Shown one piece after another: positions 4,320-7,068 of a stretch of 7,068 nucleotides of DNA. Positions within the stretch are counted from its first letter, which is position 1. The number at the start of each line of letters is the position of its first letter. The position numbers and the translations under genes were made by a program. The DNA comes from an uncultured Catenibacterium sp. (GTDB lineage Bacteria > Bacillota_I > Bacilli_A > Erysipelotrichales > Coprobacillaceae). The DNA lies in NCBI RefSeq assembly GCF_900764565.1, contig NZ_CAAFOM010000167.1, positions 1-7,068 on the forward strand, read 5' to 3'. The notes under the pieces are model-generated. The model worked only from the letters and a program-made list of their open reading frames with translations. It was not told where the DNA came from and made no database searches.

Positions 4320-5768
4320 ATGGATTTATTTGTGAAGCCAAGAAAAAGAGAAAACATTGATGCACATAATGCTTATATATTAGGAAGTGACTTTACTAGT
4401 TTAGTTACTGCCTGTTATTTATTGAGAGATGGATCATTAAAGGGAGAACATATTCATATCATAGATTCAGTGGATTCATTCCATCATTATGAATCTTACC
4501 TTTCTTTTGTAGATGATCGCAGTTTTTATTTATGGGATATATTACGTTCTATACCTTCTATAGAAACAGAGGGACTCACTGTATTAGATGAAATGACTTA
4601 TTTAAATCATGATGCACCTATGAAGAGTCTTAATGAGATGCATTTAACAGATCAACAGATTTCTGAACTTGTTCATTTCTTCTTTACTTCAGATGAACAA
4701 TTAGAAGGTAAACAGATTAAAGATGTATTGAGTCAGGACTTTATGGAGTCTGATTTCTATTATTATTGGCATGCATTATTTCCAGTCAATGATGCTTATT
4801 CTTTTAAAGTGACATTACATCGTTATATGCATATATTGAGCTCACAGGGTATGATTTCTCCTAAGTACTGCATGTATGAATCAGTAATTGTACCTATTAT
4901 AGAATACTTAGAAGCACATCATGTTGTCTTCCATTTCAATACAGAAGTGACTCATGTAGAAATAGAAGACAATGAAGCGACTGCTTTCACAATCAAGAGT
5001 GAAGGTATGGAAGAAACTATAGGTCTGACAAAACAGGATCTTTTATTTATTCATACAAGTCAAAGTAATGATTCTATAGTTCATGCAGTCATTACAACTC
5101 AGGATGAGAAGATTATCCATTACTTAAGAAATATACTTCATAAAGAACCACTTTCTGGTGAAGATATTACAGGTGGTGTGATTCCTATAAATGAATCAGC
5201 CTGGGAACTTAACTGGACAATACCAAGACAGCCTTACTATAAGAATCAGAAAGAGAATGAATGTGTTATTCTTCTTCATGGATTACATCCAGAGAAAATA
5301 GGTGATTATGTAGAAAAGTCCATGTTAGACAGTAAAGGCTATGAGATATGTGCAGAATGGCTTTATCATTTAGGCATTCCACAAGATAAAATCAATGAAT
5401 TCTCATTGATGTCTGCTTCTACCATTCCTTACACTCATACTAGTACTCATTGTGAAGCACACACCAATGGATTGAATTATGCTTATATAGGTGAAGGAGT
5501 TTCATTGCCTTATGAATATCCAGGAAGCTTGGATTATCTTGTGCATACCGCAATGAATGCAGTGTATTGTTTATTACATATCACAAGAAGTATTCCAGCT
5601 TATCGTTATTCTATTGAAGACTATTTAAGTGTCTTTTCATCTCTATATGGTGATGAAACATTTATGGAAAGTCAATCATTCACTAAACGTCTTGTATTCA
5701 AAGAGTTACTAAAACGTATTGAGGGCTCTGATATTGAAGCCCTATTAAAGGAATATAAGTTCTTCTAG
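4320..5768 (+). CDS. Degenerate oleate-hydratase (MCRA) family protein
   Basis: This is a 482-residue homologue of the 67-kDa myosin-cross-reactive antigen/oleate hydratase family, FAD-dependent enzymes of about 590 residues that hydrate unsaturated fatty acids. Family blocks are recognisable throughout: FVKPRKR near the start, LWDILRSIPS (71-80), EGLTVLDEM (84-92), KYCMYESVIVP (182-192), SGEDITGGV (279-287), YEICAEWLYHLGIP (341-354) and AMNAVYCLL (411-419). The cofactor parts are altered. The dinucleotide glycine motif reads GSDFTS (22-27) instead of GSGLA. The RGGREME segment, which holds the catalytic Glu, is absent before LWDIL. About 50 residues around the family's TNGSITE region are missing (245-255), as is the MPYITAYFMPRA segment (about 370). 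Catalysis and tight FAD binding are therefore unlikely. All deletions keep the frame, and the gene has a strong ribosome-binding site and a terminator, so it appears maintained. Confidence 0.85.
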   Translation: MDLFVKPRKRENIDAHNAYILGSDFTSLVTACYLLRDGSLKGEHIHIIDSVDSFHHYESYLSFVDDRSFYLWDILRSIPSIETEGLTVLDEMTYLNHDAPMKSLNEMHLTDQQISELVHFFFTSDEQLEGKQIKDVLSQDFMESDFYYYWHALFPVNDAYSFKVTLHRYMHILSSQGMISPKYCMYESVIVPIIEYLEAHHVVFHFNTEVTHVEIEDNEATAFTIKSEGMEETIGLTKQDLLFIHTSQSNDSIVHAVITTQDEKIIHYLRNILHKEPLSGEDITGGVIPINESAWELNWTIPRQPYYKNQKENECVILLHGLHPEKIGDYVEKSMLDSKGYEICAEWLYHLGIPQDKINEFSLMSASTIPYTHTSTHCEAHTNGLNYAYIGEGVSLPYEYPGSLDYLVHTAMNAVYCLLHITRSIPAYRYSIEDYLSVFSSLYGDETFMESQSFTKRLVFKELLKRIEGSDIEALLKEYKFF

Positions 5769-5791
5769 ATAATATGAAAGTACTTTCTTAT

Positions 5792-5820
5792 AAGAATCTC
5801 ATTATGAGGTTCTTTTTTTT
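5792..5820 (+). terminator. Terminator of the OhyA-like gene
   Basis: A 10-bp stem (5792-5801 with 5805-5814, one T-G pair, 3-nt loop) is followed by a run of eight T. It starts 24 nt after the stop codon and is a strong intrinsic terminator. Confidence 0.88.
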
Positions 5821-5822
5821 GT

Positions 5823-5837
5823 GCGACAGGCAGTCGC
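5823..5837. repeat. Hairpin GCGAC/GTCGC at the 3' side of the tnpB remnant
   Basis: GCGAC (5823-5827) and GTCGC (5833-5837) form a perfect GC-rich stem with a 5-nt loop, in contrast to the AT-rich surroundings. It lies about 55 nt past the tnpB stop on the minus strand. IS200/IS605 elements end in subterminal hairpins rather than inverted terminal repeats, so this is a candidate right-end element. The exact element boundary cannot be set. Confidence 0.4.
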
Positions 5838-5841
5838 TTAT

Positions 5842-5867
5842 ATGTCATGTCAACAGGGGCATGGCAT
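5842..5867. repeat. Imperfect hairpin behind the tnpB remnant
   Basis: ATGTCATG (5842-5849) pairs with CATGGCAT (5860-5867) with one G-T wobble and a 10-nt loop. On the minus strand it lies about 25 nt after the tnpB stop, where the guide-RNA (omega/reRNA) scaffold and right end of IS605-type elements are found. On the plus strand it is followed by T6, so it could also act as a second terminator for the OhyA-like gene. Confidence 0.4.
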
Positions 5868-5891
5868 TTTTTATTTGTGAACTACCTCGAC

Positions 5892-6436
5892 TTAATACTC
5901 CGTATTCTTATTGCGTGTCCACTTCGCCTCAACTGTATAGACAATATCTTCATCCACAACGCTACTTTTACGCAGGATATTTAATGCACCATTTACATCT
6001 GCATTCAGAACTTGTCCACTGTCTCTCTATACTGTCTACGATGTATTCTCTTTCCACTGAAATAATATTCTTCATCATCATCACAGTTAAAGACTGGTAT
6101 GGCATCTTGATCCCAGAAGTTTGCTTTTGAAGTGTAAGATTCTTCCTGCATTACAAATATGATACTATTCAATTCGCAGAGATACTTAAGCTTGTCTCTA
6201 AGCATTCCGTATGGAATATCAACAAAGTTTCTTGTACCTATATCAGAATCCTTCTGTAAGGTTTCATTATAGCCTACAACAAGTATTCCTATATCATTAT
6301 CAATACAGTAATCAATCACCCTGCGTGCAGTCTTATTCATGTAGTCATTTCTGCTGTTTTCATTTAGATAAAAGAATGGGAAACCAATTATTAGTAAAAT
6401 TCTTCTAAAAATATTACTTTGAATTATTCTTAACAA
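5892..6436 (-). pseudogene. tnpB: tnpB remnant (IS200/IS605 family), truncated and frameshifted
   Basis: This is the C-terminal part of an RNA-guided TnpB nuclease. The first frame (6436 down to about 6026) gives RNDYMNKTARRVIDYCI, then GYNETLQKDSDIGTRNFVDIP, QEESYTSKANF and FSGKRIHRRQYR, all typical of one TnpB lineage. The frame then breaks at the plus-strand repeat TCTCTC (6022-6027). Skipping two bases (one GA unit on the minus strand) restores DSGQVLNADVNGALNILRK, the RuvC-III block with its Asp, and the protein ends at 5892-5894. The N-terminal two thirds, including the RuvC-I Asp, is missing. Recognisable similarity begins near 6370, and 6376-6436 cannot be assigned. Two lesions make it non-functional. 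No tnpA is seen. Confidence 0.85.
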
Positions 6437-6447
6437 ATACGTATAAT
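6419..6447 (+). promoter_or_regulatory. Promoter of the toxin-antitoxin operon
   Basis: The -35 TTGAAT (6419-6424) and a perfect -10 TATAAT (6442-6447) have a 17-bp spacer. The 8-bp palindrome ATACGTAT (6437-6444) overlaps the -10, a natural place for autorepression by a Phd/YefM antitoxin or the toxin-antitoxin complex. The promoter boxes are clear; the operator role is inferred. Confidence 0.68.
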
Positions 6448-6455
6448 AATGATGT

Positions 6456-6463
6456 AAGGGGAG
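6456..6463 (+). promoter_or_regulatory. Ribosome-binding site fixing the antitoxin start
   Basis: AAGGGGAG with eight bases to the ATG at 6472. The in-frame GTG at 6463 overlaps this site and is unlikely to be the start. Confidence 0.75.
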
Positions 6464-6471
6464 TGATTGTT

Positions 6472-6762
6472 ATGCCAGTTATTAAACCTATTTCAGATTT
6501 AAGAAATTATAATCAAGTGCTAGAAAAAGTATCTGTTGGTTCACCTGTTTATTTAACAAAAAATGGTCATGGTTGTTATACCATTATGGATATCAATGAA
6601 CAGGAGGAAATGTATGAAAAAGCAATGAAGTACGATAAACTTGTTGCTGAGATGGAACTTATGAGCATGTTGAATGAAAGTGTTGTTTCTGCTAATGAAG
6701 AAGGGTGGATTGATGAAGATGAAATGCTAAAACATTTCGAAAAGAGATTCAACAATGATTAA
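6472..6762 (+). CDS. Phd/YefM-family antitoxin
   Basis: This 96-residue protein is the antitoxin of a type II toxin-antitoxin pair. The N-terminus PVIKPISDLRNYNQVLEKV (2-20), followed by SPVYLTKNGHGCYTIMDI (24-41), is the compact Phd/YefM DNA-binding fold, in which this half binds the operator. The C-terminal half, rich in Glu, Met and Lys (EMYEKAMKYDKLVAEMELM and GWIDEDEMLKHFEKRF), is the part expected to wrap and neutralise the toxin. It is the first gene of a two-gene operon, overlapping the toxin gene by 8 nt. Autoregulation together with the toxin is expected from the family, and a palindrome lies over its promoter. Confidence 0.88.
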   Translation: MPVIKPISDLRNYNQVLEKVSVGSPVYLTKNGHGCYTIMDINEQEEMYEKAMKYDKLVAEMELMSMLNESVVSANEEGWIDEDEMLKHFEKRFNND

Positions 6763-7060
6763 AATATTTTATTCACCAAAATCAAGAAAAGATTTGGATA
6801 GAATTTATGATTATATCTATGATGATTTGAATAATCCGATTGCAGCAGAAAAAACAGTAAAAGGAATTCTCGATAAAATTGGTGAACTTAAGGAATATCC
6901 CCGACTTGGACCAGTATGGTATTTAGAAAATAATATTAATAGTGGATTTCGATTTTTAACATGTGATAATTACATTATATTCTATCAGATTACTAAAGAA
7001 ACTATTTTGATTGTACGAATACTACATCGCCTGCAAGATTATGTTAAACAATTATTTTAA
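6755..7060 (+). CDS. RelE/ParE-family toxin
   Basis: This is a 101-residue toxin of the RelE/ParE superfamily. The pattern is characteristic: an N-terminal strand IKIFYSPKSRKDLDRIYDYI (2-21), a helical hairpin with AAEKTVKGILDKIGELKEYPRLG (30-52), then strands containing GFRFLTCDNYIIFYQI (64-79) and the C-terminal IVRILHRLQDY (86-96). Conserved basic and aromatic residues usable for RNA cleavage or target contact are Arg66, Arg88, His91, Arg92 and Tyr96. RelE-type members cleave mRNA on the ribosome and ParE-type members inhibit gyrase; the sequence alone does not decide between them. The ATG lies inside the antitoxin gene (8-nt overlap) and the ribosome-binding site is weak, so translation is probably coupled to the antitoxin. 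The frame is complete and ends eight bases before the window does. Confidence 0.87.
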   Translation: MIKIFYSPKSRKDLDRIYDYIYDDLNNPIAAEKTVKGILDKIGELKEYPRLGPVWYLENNINSGFRFLTCDNYIIFYQITKETILIVRILHRLQDYVKQLF

Positions 7061-7068
7061 GAAAAGAT

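Noticed and set aside
4320..5768. Deletions in the OhyA-like gene as sequencing or assembly error
   Set aside because: Several separate gaps all preserve the frame, and family similarity resumes on both sides of each. Random indel errors would break the frame.
5774..6130. Plus-strand open frame of 118 codons after the OhyA-like gene
   Set aside because: It runs through a strong terminator and across the antisense strand of the tnpB remnant; the product has no recognisable features.
6211..6408. Plus-strand open frame of 65 codons
   Set aside because: Antisense shadow of the tnpB remnant, rich in Tyr, Ser and Gln as expected from chance translation.
1..7068. CRISPR array, tRNA or rRNA genes
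   Set aside because: No regularly spaced direct repeats, and no tRNA or rRNA-like sequence, were seen on reading either strand.

Overview
The window looks like a low-GC member of the Bacillota (Firmicutes). The DNA is AT-rich, ribosome-binding sites are strong (AGGAGG type), T-tailed hairpin terminators are compact, and a CcpA-type cre palindrome is present. The protein types (aquaporin, AEC permease, DhaS-like TetR, oleate-hydratase family, Phd/RelE pair, IS605-type TnpB debris) would suit a gut Erysipelotrichales/Coprobacillaceae-like bacterium. That placement is inference, not something the sequence proves.

Layout: (1) Positions 22-153 are a hairpin-rich 3' region with two terminators for a minus-strand aquaporin (175-903). 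(2) The aquaporin is divergent from a small two-helix membrane protein gene (1001-1393); their predicted promoters use the same 7 bp for opposite -35 boxes. (3) That gene converges, through back-to-back terminators, on a minus-strand gene for an 87-residue three-helix membrane protein (1480-1743). (4) A minus-strand unrecognised soluble protein (1875-2435) is divergent from an AEC-family permease (2684-3616), with a cre-like operator in the gap. (5) The permease is followed at 45 nt by a DhaS-like TetR-family regulator (3662-4219), a terminator, and then a shortened oleate-hydratase homologue (4320-5768) with its own terminator. (6) Positions 5823-6375 hold a decayed, frameshifted IS200/IS605-type tnpB on the minus strand with hairpins at its 3' side. 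(7) A Phd/YefM antitoxin and RelE/ParE toxin operon (6472-7060) has its promoter in or beside the tnpB debris.

The most interesting gene is the oleate-hydratase homologue. Its frame is intact and well signalled, and it aligns with the family from end to end. However, the FAD-binding glycines, the RGGREME segment that carries the catalytic glutamate, and two further cofactor/substrate segments are substituted or cleanly missing. It therefore looks like a pseudoenzyme retained next to a TetR regulator and a permease. A fatty-acid-responsive permease/regulator/OhyA-like module is a reasonable hypothesis but is not shown by the sequence.

Start codons were moved inward from the longest reading frame for the 186-residue protein, the permease, the regulator, the OhyA-like protein and the antitoxin. 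In each case a good Shine-Dalgarno sequence sits just before the internal ATG.
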